This document shows positions 1 through 7,306 of a stretch of 64,000 nucleotides of DNA, piece after piece. Origin of the DNA: Rhodococcus sp. 06-235-1A (GTDB lineage: Bacteria > Actinomycetota > Actinomycetes > Mycobacteriales > Mycobacteriaceae); the NCBI RefSeq assembly GCF_002258785.1, contig NZ_NOYI01000007.1, positions 1-64,000 of the forward strand. The letters run 5' to 3'. Below the pieces are notes generated by a model, which saw nothing but the letters and a program-made list of their open reading frames with translations, was not told the origin of the DNA and made no database searches. Positions within the stretch are counted from its first letter, which is position 1; every line of letters begins with the position of its first letter. A program made the position numbers and the translations under genes.

Positions 1-1
1 G

Positions 2-103
2 GAAAACCCCGTCACCGCCCACAAAGCAGGCACCGTCACCGGCCTGACCGTCACCGCAGGCGACGCCATCACCCAAGGCACCGTCCTCACCGAAATCAAA
101 TGA
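2..103 (+). CDS. C-terminal end of acyl-CoA carboxylase biotinylated subunit (partial)
   Basis: Only the last 33 residues and the stop are inside the window. They read [12 protein letters not shown] and end in L-T-E-I-K, which is the second half of a biotinyl (BCCP) domain. In this family these residues directly follow the A-M-K-M motif whose lysine carries biotin, so that lysine lies just before the window. The best match from family knowledge is the alpha chain of an actinobacterial acetyl-/propionyl-CoA carboxylase (AccA3 type), which supplies malonyl-CoA or methylmalonyl-CoA. A pyruvate carboxylase or another biotin enzyme cannot be excluded from this fragment. Confidence 0.75.
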   Translation, partial: ENPVTAHKAGTVTGLTVTAGDAITQGTVLTEIK

Positions 104-169
104 CGACATATCGGTAGCGACGCGAAATTCGGCACTGTTCCATGGCGCGGATAGCGTTACCCTGTAGCA

Positions 170-586
170 ATGTCCGAGCTTCCGGAAATTCGTATCGGCA
201 CTGTCGATCGGGAAAAGGCACTGGAGGCGCTGAGCCTGCACTTCAGCGAGGGTCGTCTCACCGTTCCCGAATTCGACGAGCGCAGTGCCACCATCGCTTC
301 CGCTACGACGCGCGGGGAGCTCGACAGGGTATTCGTCGACCTCCCCGCTGCGTCGGCTGCGCCTCAGACCCCTGATCGACTGGAGAAGTCACCCGCACCG
401 ACCGAGCCCGCCTCCGGAATCGATTGGCGTGCAGTGGTGATGCCGCTGGTCATCTTCGGTTCACTCGCCTTGTTCTTCCTCACCGATTTCGACCAGAAGT
501 GGCTCTTCTTCCTCCTCATCCCCGTGGCCGGTGCTCTCCTGTCTGCAAGCGGACATTCCAAGGGCAAGAAGACGAAAAATCGTTGA
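170..586 (+). CDS. DUF1707 domain membrane protein
   Basis: A 138-residue protein. Residues about 6-59 have the DUF1707 pattern seen in many actinobacterial membrane proteins: I-R-I-G near the start, then L-x2-H-F-x-E-G-R-L, E-F-D-E-R, and a closing L-D-R-V-F-V-D-L-P. Two hydrophobic segments follow (about 89-107 and 111-126), then a basic tail (K-G-K-K-T-K-N-R), so it is probably anchored with the conserved domain in the cytoplasm. The biochemical role of DUF1707 is not known. The stop overlaps the TTG start of the HAD hydrolase, which suggests translational coupling. Confidence 0.8.
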   Translation: MSELPEIRIGTVDREKALEALSLHFSEGRLTVPEFDERSATIASATTRGELDRVFVDLPAASAAPQTPDRLEKSPAPTEPASGIDWRAVVMPLVIFGSLALFFLTDFDQKWLFFLLIPVAGALLSASGHSKGKKTKNR

Positions 587-1269
587 AGGCACTCCTGTTC
601 GACGTCTTCGGTACTGTCGTCGACTGGCGTACCAGCATCGCCCGTGAAGTTCGGTCCCTCGGTGTTCCCGGGGTCGACGGTCACGCCTTCGCCGACCGCT
701 GGCGCAGCATGTATCAACCGGCGATGGACGAGGTCAGATCCGGTCGAAGGCCCTTCACCCGGCTCGACGTGTTGCATCTGGAATCTCTTCGAGTCGTACT
801 GTCGGAGTTCGACGTTCGGCTGGCCGAGGATAGTATTACCGCGCTGAATCAGGCGTGGCATCGATTGGATCCCTGGCCGGATTCGGTCCCCGGACTCAAC
901 CGGCTGCGCACCGAATTCATCATCGCCCCGCTCTCGAACGGGAATATCTCGCTGCTGCTCGGCATGGCCAAGAACGCCGGACTGCCGTGGGATGCAATCC
1001 TCGGCGCAGAACCGGTACAGGCGTACAAGCCCACCCCTGAGGCCTATCTGCGGACCGCGGACATTCTGGGTCTGGAGCCGAGCGAATGCATGATGGTGGC
1101 CGCGCACAACAGCGATCTCGTGGCGGCAGCCGACTGCGGGTTCGCGACGGCGTTCGTCGCCCGTCCGCTCGAACACGGGCCCAGCCAGACCGCGGACCTC
1201 GTTGCGGAGTCGGACTGGACCTACAGCGTCGACTCGATCGAGTCTCTGGCATCAGAACTGGGCTGCTGA
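583..1269 (+). CDS. HAD family hydrolase, haloacid dehalogenase type II-like
   Basis: About 228 residues. The N-terminus K-A-L-L-F-D-V-F-G-T-V-V-D-W holds HAD motif I with the nucleophilic aspartate. S-N-G-N is motif II (Ser), the lysine in Q-A-Y-K-P-T-P is motif III, and V-A-A-H-N-S-D-L matches the type II 2-haloacid dehalogenase form of motif IV. The family cleaves C-halogen bonds of 2-haloacids or acts as a small-molecule phosphatase; the substrate cannot be read from sequence. I chose the TTG at 583 because it places motif I at the N-terminus and overlaps the upstream stop. The open frame extends further upstream but would run through the DUF1707 gene. Confidence 0.8.
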   Translation: MKALLFDVFGTVVDWRTSIAREVRSLGVPGVDGHAFADRWRSMYQPAMDEVRSGRRPFTRLDVLHLESLRVVLSEFDVRLAEDSITALNQAWHRLDPWPDSVPGLNRLRTEFIIAPLSNGNISLLLGMAKNAGLPWDAILGAEPVQAYKPTPEAYLRTADILGLEPSECMMVAAHNSDLVAAADCGFATAFVARPLEHGPSQTADLVAESDWTYSVDSIESLASELGC

Positions 1270-1282
1270 CCGCACTCGGCGC

Positions 1283-1852
1283 TCAGTGACCCGCCAGAGG
1301 AATCAGCTGGTGCGCAATCCATGCGTCCACGTCCCGGTGCGACCGGAAGCGAACAATCGTCAGCTCTGGGCGGTCCACACTCAGTCGCTGCACCCGCTCG
1401 GAAGTCGACCGATAGGTGTTCCATGCCCATCGGATGATGTGCTCACGGTCGAGGACGATGCGGTGCAGTGGCGGCTCGGTGTTCCCGTTCCACAGCTCAC
1501 GCCTACCGAACCTGCGGCGTAGCGTCCGAATTGTCACCTGCCGCATGACTGTTCGACGCGGTAGGTCGAGCCACAGGAACAGCTCGGCTCGAGCCGCGAG
1601 ACGGTCTCGGACGATGCTGTATTGCCACTCGGTGACCCACGACTCGCCCGCGACGAATTCGTCGACATCACGCTCGAAGGTCGGACGCGGCGTCCAGTTC
1701 GGGCCGTGGAACAGGCTGTCGATCTCGACGTGTTCGATATCGAGCAAACACCCGAGGCGAGCGGCCAGCGTTGTCTTGCCGGAACCGGACGTCCCAGCCA
1801 CGACAATCCTCGAGGGGCGTCGGGACACCGCATCGTTCGGTCCGAGAATCAC
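1283..1852 (-). CDS. P-loop adenylate kinase-like / topology modulation-type protein
   Basis: A small P-loop NTPase. I-V-V-A-G-T-S-G-S-G-K-T-T-L is a Walker A motif near the N-terminus, and L-F-L-W-L-D-L-P-R is the Walker B-like strand. The rest (arginine-rich R-T-L-R-R-R-F-G-R-R-E-L-W, then W-A-W-N-T-Y) matches the AAA/adenylate kinase-like family often named DNA topology modulation protein (FlaR-like), whose function is not firmly established. The frame is open to a GTG at 1936, overlapping the stop of the next gene. I prefer the GTG at 1852 because it puts Walker A about 19 residues from the start, as is usual here. No good ribosome binding site decides between them. Confidence 0.7.
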   Translation of the reverse strand: MILGPNDAVSRRPSRIVVAGTSGSGKTTLAARLGCLLDIEHVEIDSLFHGPNWTPRPTFERDVDEFVAGESWVTEWQYSIVRDRLAARAELFLWLDLPRRTVMRQVTIRTLRRRFGRRELWNGNTEPPLHRIVLDREHIIRWAWNTYRSTSERVQRLSVDRPELTIVRFRSHRDVDAWIAHQLIPLAGH

Positions 1853-1922
1853 GGAGACGACGGTAGCGAATTGTGAGCACCGATGCGGTGTCGAGCGTGC
1901 TGTACCCGACTGGTTTCTCCCT

Positions 1923-2750
1923 CTAGGGTTGGGCACCCAGCGCCACGATCGCTTCCGCCATGTGGTTCACGAACTCTCGACGCGACGACTCGGGCAGCCG
2001 GTCGAGTGAGAGGTACGGGTTCAGGTCTTCGAGCTCGACCAAGAGCAGAGCTCCGTCGACGGTGCGGCATGCGTCCACCCGGGTGATCCCGTGTTCGATG
2101 TCGTTCCAGTCGACGAATAGTTGCGCGAACACTTCGTCCTCAGCAGTAGTCGAGTACGGCTCCAGGTCCCAGCGTCGGCCAGGGTCAGGAGCGTACAGGG
2201 AGTATTGCAATGTGCGGCCGATGAAGTAGAACGACACTTCGTACACGAAATCGATTCGCGGCTGAATGAGATTGTGCTGCTCTACTTCCGACAGTTCGGC
2301 GCGCCGGATGTTTCGCATACCGATCGAGTCGGCGCCCCATTTCGGTTTCACCACATAGGTATCGACTTCGGGTAGACACGAGACGTCCCGCGGGCTGTCG
2401 ACGGTAGGGATAACTGGAAAACCATCTGCAAAGAGATCGACCAGGTACTGCTTGCCTCTCTGGTCGCCTTTGCCGGTGAGCTGGGTGAAGACCCTCGCGT
2501 CGTTCTCGCGCGCATGGCGAGTGAACGCGTCGAATGCATCCTGGTACCCCAGCACAGGCCCGGAGTTCCGAACAACGACAACATCGAAGGCGTCCATCAG
2601 CGCACGCGCTTCGAGCGGGTGACACAGCGCAATGTCGACCCACTCGCGGAGCTGCGACGACAGAAAGATGTCCTCGTCGCAGTAGCGTCGGCCACTCGAC
2701 AGATACGCCAAGTCGGTGACGAAGAGAACGCGTGGACGGGGTGCACACAT
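1923..2750 (-). CDS. ATP-grasp domain protein
   Basis: About 275 residues. The N-terminus V-L-F-V-T-D-L starts a pre-ATP-grasp fold. V-V-K-P-K-W-G-A-D-S-I-G is the ATP-binding loop, and L-V-E-L-E-D-L-N-P-Y carries the metal-binding Glu and Asn typical of ATP-grasp carboxylate-amine ligases (RimK/glutathione synthetase relatives). The substrate is unknown. The ATG at 2750 is chosen because it starts just before the first beta strand and is preceded by a GGTAGGAT-like ribosome binding site; the frame itself is open to 2834. It lies head-to-tail with the P-loop protein, so the two may be co-transcribed. Confidence 0.75.
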   Translation of the reverse strand: MCAPRPRVLFVTDLAYLSSGRRYCDEDIFLSSQLREWVDIALCHPLEARALMDAFDVVVVRNSGPVLGYQDAFDAFTRHARENDARVFTQLTGKGDQRGKQYLVDLFADGFPVIPTVDSPRDVSCLPEVDTYVVKPKWGADSIGMRNIRRAELSEVEQHNLIQPRIDFVYEVSFYFIGRTLQYSLYAPDPGRRWDLEPYSTTAEDEVFAQLFVDWNDIEHGITRVDACRTVDGALLLVELEDLNPYLSLDRLPESSRREFVNHMAEAIVALGAQP

Positions 2751-2999
2751 CGGGCAAATCCTACCGGGCTCGAGACGAGACGATGTTCGATTGCGCGCCA
2801 TCGGATAGGCCTGCGGTGTCGGCTCGCATCCCACCGGGGCCCGGTTTCACTCGAACCTCGATCTCGAAGTTGGCGTCGACCACCATCTGCGCAGCGGCGT
2901 CGGGGTCCAGTCGTCAGGCGTACGAGACGTAATGGCCGGCTGGCATAGTTCTACGCAACGGTGTCGCCGGCAGTCCTCGTCATCGAAACATGCTGCTGC
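2751..2999. other. Gap between ATP-grasp and VOC genes, with a possible 41-codon ORF
   Basis: No confident gene is seen. On the minus strand an ORF can be read from an ATG at 2886 to a TAG at 2761, just before the ATP-grasp start. It has coding-like composition (M-V-V-D-A-N-F-E-I-E-V-R-V-K-P-G-P-G-G-M) but no clear ribosome binding site and no recognised family. It could be a leader peptide, a gene remnant, or chance. Confidence 0.25.
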
Positions 3000-3356
3000 T
3001 CAGCAACAACCGCTACGGTACCGGCTCACCCGGGGGGTCAGATACGAGTGGGTCAGCATCTCGAAGAAGTGTCCGGTGGGGTCACGAAAATACACCCCAC
3101 GGCCACCGTGGCCGGTGTTGACGGTGCCGGGTTCGGTCATCCGAGGGTCGGCCCAGTGTTCGAAATGCGTAGTGCTGGAACTGAATGTCATCGAAGGGGG
3201 CTCGGCGAATTGAACGAGAGTGCCGTCGGTGAGCTGCACGTTGACGAACGGCCCCCACGACGGCGCCTCTGGCAGAGCGAACAGCTCGCGAAAGAACGCC
3301 GCAGAGTCGGAACTGTTCTTCGCAATGACGGTGGTGTGATCGAACGAAATGGACAT
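3000..3356 (-). CDS. VOC (glyoxalase/bleomycin resistance) family protein
   Basis: About 118 residues forming one VOC half: S-F-D-H-T-T-V at the start, F-F-R-E-L-F in the first helix, and G-R-G-V-Y-F-R-D-P-T-G-H-F-F-E-M-L-T at the end, the usual VOC C-terminal signature with a metal-ligand glutamate. The family includes glyoxalases, dioxygenases and antibiotic-binding proteins; the specific role is unknown. The ATG at 3356 is preceded by AGGAGG seven bases upstream, which decides this start over ATGs further upstream in the open frame. It is transcribed away from the palindrome- and operator-bearing region shared with the hydrolase gene. Confidence 0.82.
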   Translation of the reverse strand: MSISFDHTTVIAKNSSDSAAFFRELFALPEAPSWGPFVNVQLTDGTLVQFAEPPSMTFSSSTTHFEHWADPRMTEPGTVNTGHGGRGVYFRDPTGHFFEMLTHSYLTPRVSRYRSGCC

Positions 3357-3463
3357 GCGCTGCCTCCTGGGCAGTACGACGCCTCCATGTCTGACGCAGT
3401 CCGTCATCGACACGCGACGCTGAGCCGGATGGTTCCATGCACGCCTGTTCGACGTCAACCCCC

Positions 3464-3507
3464 TCGTGCGCGTTTTGCGTACCTCTGACTACGCAAAACG
3501 CGCACGA
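3464..3507. repeat. 44-bp palindrome, copy A (REP-like)
   Basis: A perfect inverted repeat with 18-base arms. The left arm is TCGTGCGCGTTTTGCGTA, the loop CCTCTGAC, and the right arm its exact reverse complement. It lies in the divergent region between the VOC gene and the alpha/beta hydrolase gene. A second copy lies at 4129-4172 with identical arms but the loop in the opposite orientation. Both are preceded on the left by ACCCCC. Confidence 0.95.
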
Positions 3508-3525
3508 CACATGTGTGTGTGGCGA

Positions 3526-3600
3526 CCGGTGAATTCACCGGCGAGCACCGGTCTTCTTCGGTGACAGCATTGCCGAGGATTCGGTGACAGCGTTACCGAA
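3526..3600 (+). promoter_or_regulatory. Palindrome and tandem operator-like repeats upstream of the hydrolase
   Basis: CCGGTGAATTCACCGG (3526-3541) is a perfect 16-base palindrome. It is followed by two direct copies of a 20-base unit, TTCGGTGACAGCATTGCCGA (3557-3576) and TTCGGTGACAGCGTTACCGA (3580-3599). The second copy plus one base is itself a near-perfect inverted repeat: TTCGGTGAC, AGC, GTTACCGAA. This is what a pair of binding sites for a dimeric repressor looks like. They end 15 bases before the hydrolase start. No cognate regulator is seen nearby. Confidence 0.5.
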
Positions 3601-3614
3601 GAGAGGAACCCAGG

Positions 3615-4121
3615 ATGGTCGGTCGACTGCTGTTCGTTCACGGTGCCGGCGGATTCGTCGACGACGCACCGCTGGCGAACGGGCTTGCGCAGGCTCTGCA
3701 CCTCGACCTGCACATGCCCGAACTGCCCGACAGCGCCATGGGTTTCGAGGACTGGGCCGAACCGGTTCGGCAGCACCTGGACCGGCTCGGACCGGAGGAC
3801 TCGGTGATTGCGCATTCCTTCGGCGCGTCGATCCTCGTCAGAGTCTTGGCAGAATGCCGCAGGAAACGGCCTCAGCGGGCCGCTCTACTGGCGATGCCGG
3901 ACTGGACTCCGCGTGGGTGGGACGTCGCCGTCTACGCGTTCACCGACCCGGAGCCCGAGACCGATCTGACACTCGTTCACTGTCGGGACGACGACGTCGT
4001 TCCTATTTCTCACCTGGCGCTGAACTCTGCTGCTCTCCCGTCTGCGACGGCGGTCGAATACCCGACGGGTGGTCACCAATTCGACGGCAGGATCGCGGCA
4101 CTCGTCGCTGCCTGGGCGTAG
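3615..4121 (+). CDS. Small alpha/beta hydrolase (RBBP9/YdeN-like serine esterase)
   Basis: A 168-residue protein, the short length typical of RBBP9/YdeN-like serine hydrolases. L-L-F-V-H-G-A-G-G-F is the oxyanion-hole strand, V-I-A-H-S-F-G-A-S is the nucleophile elbow with Ser, H-C-R-D-D-D-V-V-P is the usual acid region, and T-G-G-H-Q-F holds the catalytic His. Substrate unknown. A GAGAGGAA ribosome binding site precedes the ATG. The gene stands alone, with operator-like repeats upstream and a 44-bp palindrome on each side, so it may be a regulated single-gene unit or a mobile cassette. Confidence 0.8.
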   Translation: MVGRLLFVHGAGGFVDDAPLANGLAQALHLDLHMPELPDSAMGFEDWAEPVRQHLDRLGPEDSVIAHSFGASILVRVLAECRRKRPQRAALLAMPDWTPRGWDVAVYAFTDPEPETDLTLVHCRDDDVVPISHLALNSAALPSATAVEYPTGGHQFDGRIAALVAAWA

Positions 4122-4128
4122 CACCCCC

Positions 4129-4172
4129 TCGTGCGCGTTTTGCGTAGTCAGAGGTACGCAAAACGCGCACGA
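4129..4172. repeat. 44-bp palindrome, copy B (REP-like, likely bidirectional terminator)
   Basis: Same 18-base arms as copy A (3464-3507), but the eight-base loop reads GTCAGAGG, the reverse complement of the loop in copy A. It sits in the 55-bp gap between the convergent ends of the hydrolase gene and the MobA-like gene, so besides being a repeat it is well placed to end transcription from both sides. Confidence 0.95.
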
Positions 4173-4176
4173 CCGG

Positions 4177-4710
4177 TTACTGGTAATCGTGGTCGATTCC
4201 CGTTGCCCAGTGCGAACATTCGACGGCAATCACATCGTCTCGTCCGCGGAGGAAGTCCCGGGCACCGAAGTCGCCCGACGCCGATGCCACGGCTGCGTCG
4301 ACATGTCGACGCGCCAGGACCACAGGATGACCGGGGCGACCGTCGAACACGGCTCTGGCGAGACCGGTCTCCTTCGCTGCGGCGAGCACTGCCTGCACCA
4401 CCTCGGGTCCGACGTCCGGGGTGTCGACCACATGCACCACCGCGTACTCCGCGTCCGACGCCGCCGCCAGACCGGCAGCGAAGGATGCGCTCATGCCCTG
4501 CTGCCAGTCGGGCGTGTGCACCGCGATCGCACAGTCAGGTACGGGCGTGTCTGCGGCACCGAGCACCACGACCACGCGATCACAGCCGCCGTCGCGCAGT
4601 GCCCGCACCGCCGTTCGAAGCCACAGCCCGTCGTGAGCGAGTACTTTCGGCGATCCGTACCGCGTTCCGGCACCCGCGGCCAGCAGCACCCCGACGGCGA
4701 AGTCCGACAC
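4177..4710 (-). CDS. MobA/MocA-like nucleotidyltransferase
   Basis: About 177 residues. G-V-L-L-A-A-G-A-G-T-R-Y-G-S-P-K-V is the N-terminal nucleotide-binding loop of the MobA/MocA family, D-T-P-D-V is the metal-binding region, and G-H-P-V-V-L is also a family motif. MocA-type enzymes attach CMP to molybdopterin to make the cytosine dinucleotide cofactor used by xanthine dehydrogenase-family enzymes. Placement beside the purine island with a molybdenum xanthine dehydrogenase fits that role, though other small nucleotidyltransferases share the fold. The GTG at 4710 is chosen for its AAAGGAGCGAGG ribosome binding site. Divergent from the permease. Confidence 0.75.
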   Translation of the reverse strand: MSDFAVGVLLAAGAGTRYGSPKVLAHDGLWLRTAVRALRDGGCDRVVVVLGAADTPVPDCAIAVHTPDWQQGMSASFAAGLAAASDAEYAVVHVVDTPDVGPEVVQAVLAAAKETGLARAVFDGRPGHPVVLARRHVDAAVASASGDFGARDFLRGRDDVIAVECSHWATGIDHDYQ

Positions 4711-4887
4711 CCTCGCTCCTTTCGTTGTTCGGTCGAGTCTTGGACGTTCGCACAACGTCCACGTCGAGTACGTCCGAAATTTTGTGCCTGCTCGACTAGC
4801 GAGGATAGGCGCGATGACCGATTCTTAGTGCACTTCTCCTGCAGCGTCGCAGGATCCTGCCCTGTTGCTTCCGCGAGGAGCCCACCC
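4711..4887. promoter_or_regulatory. Divergent control region, MobA-like gene / purine permease
   Basis: A 177-bp divergent region. It holds an inverted repeat GGACGTT-cgcac-AACGTCC (4742-4760) and a perfect 12-base palindrome GCAGGATCCTGC (4849-4860), about 27 bases before the permease start. Either could be an operator; neither is assigned to a named regulator, though PucR is encoded in the same island. Confidence 0.4.
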
Positions 4888-6792
4888 ATGTCCGTTCAGC
4901 CCACCAGACGCAAACGCGTCCATCCCGTCGACGAAGTTCTCCCTGTTCCGAAACTTGCCGCCTACGGGTTCCAACACGTCGTGGCGTTCTACGCCGGCGC
5001 TGTGCTGGTGCCGATCATCATCGGCAGTGCGATCGGACTGACCAACGAACAGCTCATCCACCTGATCAATGCGGACCTGTTCACCTGCGGTATCGCATCG
5101 ATCATTCAATCGGTCGGGTTCTGGAAGATCGGTGTCAGACTCCCGCTGCTACAGGGGGTGACGTTCGCCGGTGTATCGCCGGTGATCGCGATCGCGCTGG
5201 CCAACGGCGGCGGCACCGAGGGGTTGCTGTACGTCTACGGTGCCGTCATTGTCGCCGGACTCGTCACCTTCTTCATGGCTCCGTACTTCAGCAAGCTGTT
5301 GCGCTTCTTCCCGCCCGTCGTGACCGGTACCGTCATCACGATCATCGGTGTCGCGCTGCTCCCGGTGGCCGTCAACGATGCGGTGACCAATCCCGCTACG
5401 CACGAGCAGGATCCGACGAACGGCCGGTGGATGGCGTACGCGATCGGCACGCTGCTGATCATCGTGCTGATCCAACGTTTCTTCAAGGGCTTCATGGCCA
5501 CCATCGCGGTGCTGCTCGGCCTGGTGATCGGTAGTGCTGTCGCATTCGTACTGGGGGACATGAACTTCGACGGCACCTCGGAAGCATCGTGGGTCGGTTT
5601 TACCCAGCCCTTCTTGTTCGGTGTGCCCAAATTCAGTGTCATTGCCATCATTTCGATGATCGTCGTCATGCTGATCATCGCCGTCGAGACCACCGGCAGT
5701 GTGTATGCGACGGGTGAGATCGTCGGCAAGCGCATCAAGAAAGACGACATCGCAGCGACTCTGCGCGCGGACGGAGTGGCCACCGTAATCGGCGGTACGT
5801 TCAACTCGTTCCCGTACACGGCTTTCTCGGAGAACGTCGGCCTGGTGCGCCTGACCGGTGTGCGCAGCCGCTGGGTGGTGGCCACGGCAGGCGGCATCAT
5901 GATTCTGCTGGGCTTGCTACCCAAAACGGCAGCCGTCGTGGCATCCATCCCGGCGCCGGTGCTCGGCGGAGCCGCACTCGCCCTGTTCGCGACCGTCGCC
6001 GTGGTCGGAATCCAGACCCTGTCGAAGGTGGACTTCACCGATCACCGCAACCTGATCATCGTCGCCACGAGCCTCGGGCTCGCGATGCTCGTGACCATTC
6101 AACCGTCGGTCTCCGAGGGCGTGCCGGATTGGCTGGAAATGTTGTTCGGCAGCGGCATCGTCCTGGGCGCGGTCTCCGCGATCGTGCTCAACGTGTTGTT
6201 CTTCCACATCGGCAGCCGCGGTCAGGCCGTTGCGGGCGGTCCGGGTAAGGGCATCACCCTCGACAAGGTCAACGAGATGTCCGCCGAGGACTTCGCTGCC
6301 ACGTTCGGCGGCTTGGTGCAGGGCACTCCGTGGGTTGTCGAGCGCGCCTACCAGCAGCGGCCTTTCGCCGATGCTCACGGTCTGCGGGAGGCCTTCCAGG
6401 AGGCACTGTTGGCCGGCACAACCGAGGAACAGATCGAGCTGATCAACAGCTACCCCGATCTCGGCAGCGAGGACGCCACCGGCACCCTCAATGCCGCAGA
6501 TCACGTCGGCCTGTCCAACCTGGAAGAGGACGAGCACGACAACATCGTCCAACTTGCCGCCGAATACCGCGAACACTTCGGCTTCCCGCTTGTGATCTGC
6601 GCGCGGGAGACCGAACGCTACGATCGAGTCCTGGCCAACGGTTGGTCCCGCGTCGAGAATGCGCCGTCGGCAGAGCGGTCGTTCGCGATGATCGAGATAG
6701 CCAAGATCGCGAACTACCGATTCGACGATCTCGTGGCCGATGCCAACCCGATCGCGGCCGCGCGGTTCGGTCGCATCAACGACTTCAGATAG
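4888..6792 (+). CDS. Xanthine/uracil permease fused to an OHCU-decarboxylase-like domain
   Basis: About 634 residues. Residues 1 to about 455 are a nucleobase:cation symporter-2 (SLC23) transporter: Q-H-V-V-A-F-Y-A-G near the start, many membrane segments, V-E-T-T-G-S-V-Y-A-T-G, and the signature S-E-N-V-G-L-V-R-L-T-G. It should import xanthine, urate or a related base. The last ~165 residues align with OHCU decarboxylase (A-E-D-F-A-A-T-F near its start, F-G-F-P-L-V-I-C, and I-A-K-I-A-N-Y-R-F at its end). The catalytic His of the H-P-D-L motif is Tyr here (S-Y-P-D-L-G) and the E-Q motif is absent, so this domain is probably inactive. The ATG at 4888 follows GAGGAG; the frame is open much further upstream, but that part is antisense to the MobA-like gene. 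Confidence 0.88.
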   Translation: MSVQPTRRKRVHPVDEVLPVPKLAAYGFQHVVAFYAGAVLVPIIIGSAIGLTNEQLIHLINADLFTCGIASIIQSVGFWKIGVRLPLLQGVTFAGVSPVIAIALANGGGTEGLLYVYGAVIVAGLVTFFMAPYFSKLLRFFPPVVTGTVITIIGVALLPVAVNDAVTNPATHEQDPTNGRWMAYAIGTLLIIVLIQRFFKGFMATIAVLLGLVIGSAVAFVLGDMNFDGTSEASWVGFTQPFLFGVPKFSVIAIISMIVVMLIIAVETTGSVYATGEIVGKRIKKDDIAATLRADGVATVIGGTFNSFPYTAFSENVGLVRLTGVRSRWVVATAGGIMILLGLLPKTAAVVASIPAPVLGGAALALFATVAVVGIQTLSKVDFTDHRNLIIVATSLGLAMLVTIQPSVSEGVPDWLEMLFGSGIVLGAVSAIVLNVLFFHIGSRGQAVAGGPGKGITLDKVNEMSAEDFAATFGGLVQGTPWVVERAYQQRPFADAHGLREAFQEALLAGTTEEQIELINSYPDLGSEDATGTLNAADHVGLSNLEEDEHDNIVQLAAEYREHFGFPLVICARETERYDRVLANGWSRVENAPSAERSFAMIEIAKIANYRFDDLVADANPIAAARFGRINDFR

Positions 6793-6802
6793 CGAGCGCG
6801 AG

Positions 6803-7306
6803 TTGCTACACGAATGGATAGGGCTCGACGGGTTCAATCGGCTCAGTGATCGGCAGGCGATGCACGCGCTCTACGAGTGCTGCGCGTCGTCGATCTGGGC
6901 CCGTCGAGTAGCCCAAGGCCGACCGTTCGACAGTCGAGATCTACTGTTGGACAGGGCAGATCGAGTGCTCGCCGAGCTACCCGAGGCCGAGATCGACCAC
7001 GCACTCGACGGTCATCCCCGCATCGGTGGAAAGGCCGACAACCCGTCGTCGAAGCGCGAGCAGGCCGCGGTGACGACTGCAGGCACCGAGGTGCGCGAGA
7101 AGCTGGCGGCGGGCAACAGAACGTACGAGGACAAGTTCGGGCACGTCTACCTGGTGTGCGCCACCGGCAGGTCCGCGGAGGACCTGCTCGCTATCCTCGA
7201 GGAGAGGCTCGACAACGATGCCGAAACCGAGAGACGGGTGCTCCGCGTGGAACTGGCCAAGATCAATCGAATTCGCCTCGGCCGCATGCTGGGTCCGGAG
7301 CAGTGA
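6803..7306 (+). CDS. 2-oxo-4-hydroxy-4-carboxy-5-ureidoimidazoline (OHCU) decarboxylase
   Basis: About 167 residues. It converts OHCU to S-allantoin, the third step of urate degradation. D-G-H-P-R-I-G holds the catalytic His, S-K-R-E-Q the catalytic Glu, and the C-terminal I-N-R-I-R-L the substrate-binding Arg, so this copy looks active, unlike the domain fused to the permease. The TTG at 6803 lies ten bases after the permease stop and gives the usual N-terminus (L-L-H-E-W-I-G-L-D-G-F-N); an ATG at 6740 inside the permease gene is the alternative. It overlaps the HIU hydrolase start by four bases (GTGA). Confidence 0.88.
   Translation: MLHEWIGLDGFNRLSDRQAMHALYECCASSIWARRVAQGRPFDSRDLLLDRADRVLAELPEAEIDHALDGHPRIGGKADNPSSKREQAAVTTAGTEVREKLAAGNRTYEDKFGHVYLVCATGRSAEDLLAILEERLDNDAETERRVLRVELAKINRIRLGRMLGPEQ

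Noticed and set aside
364..1176. 270-codon minus-strand ORF opposite the DUF1707 and HAD genes
   Set aside because: Both plus-strand genes have recognised motifs; this frame has none.
4069..4887. N-terminal extension of the purine permease frame
   Set aside because: The extra ~270 residues run antisense through the MobA-like gene and across palindrome copy B; the true start has a ribosome binding site at 4888.
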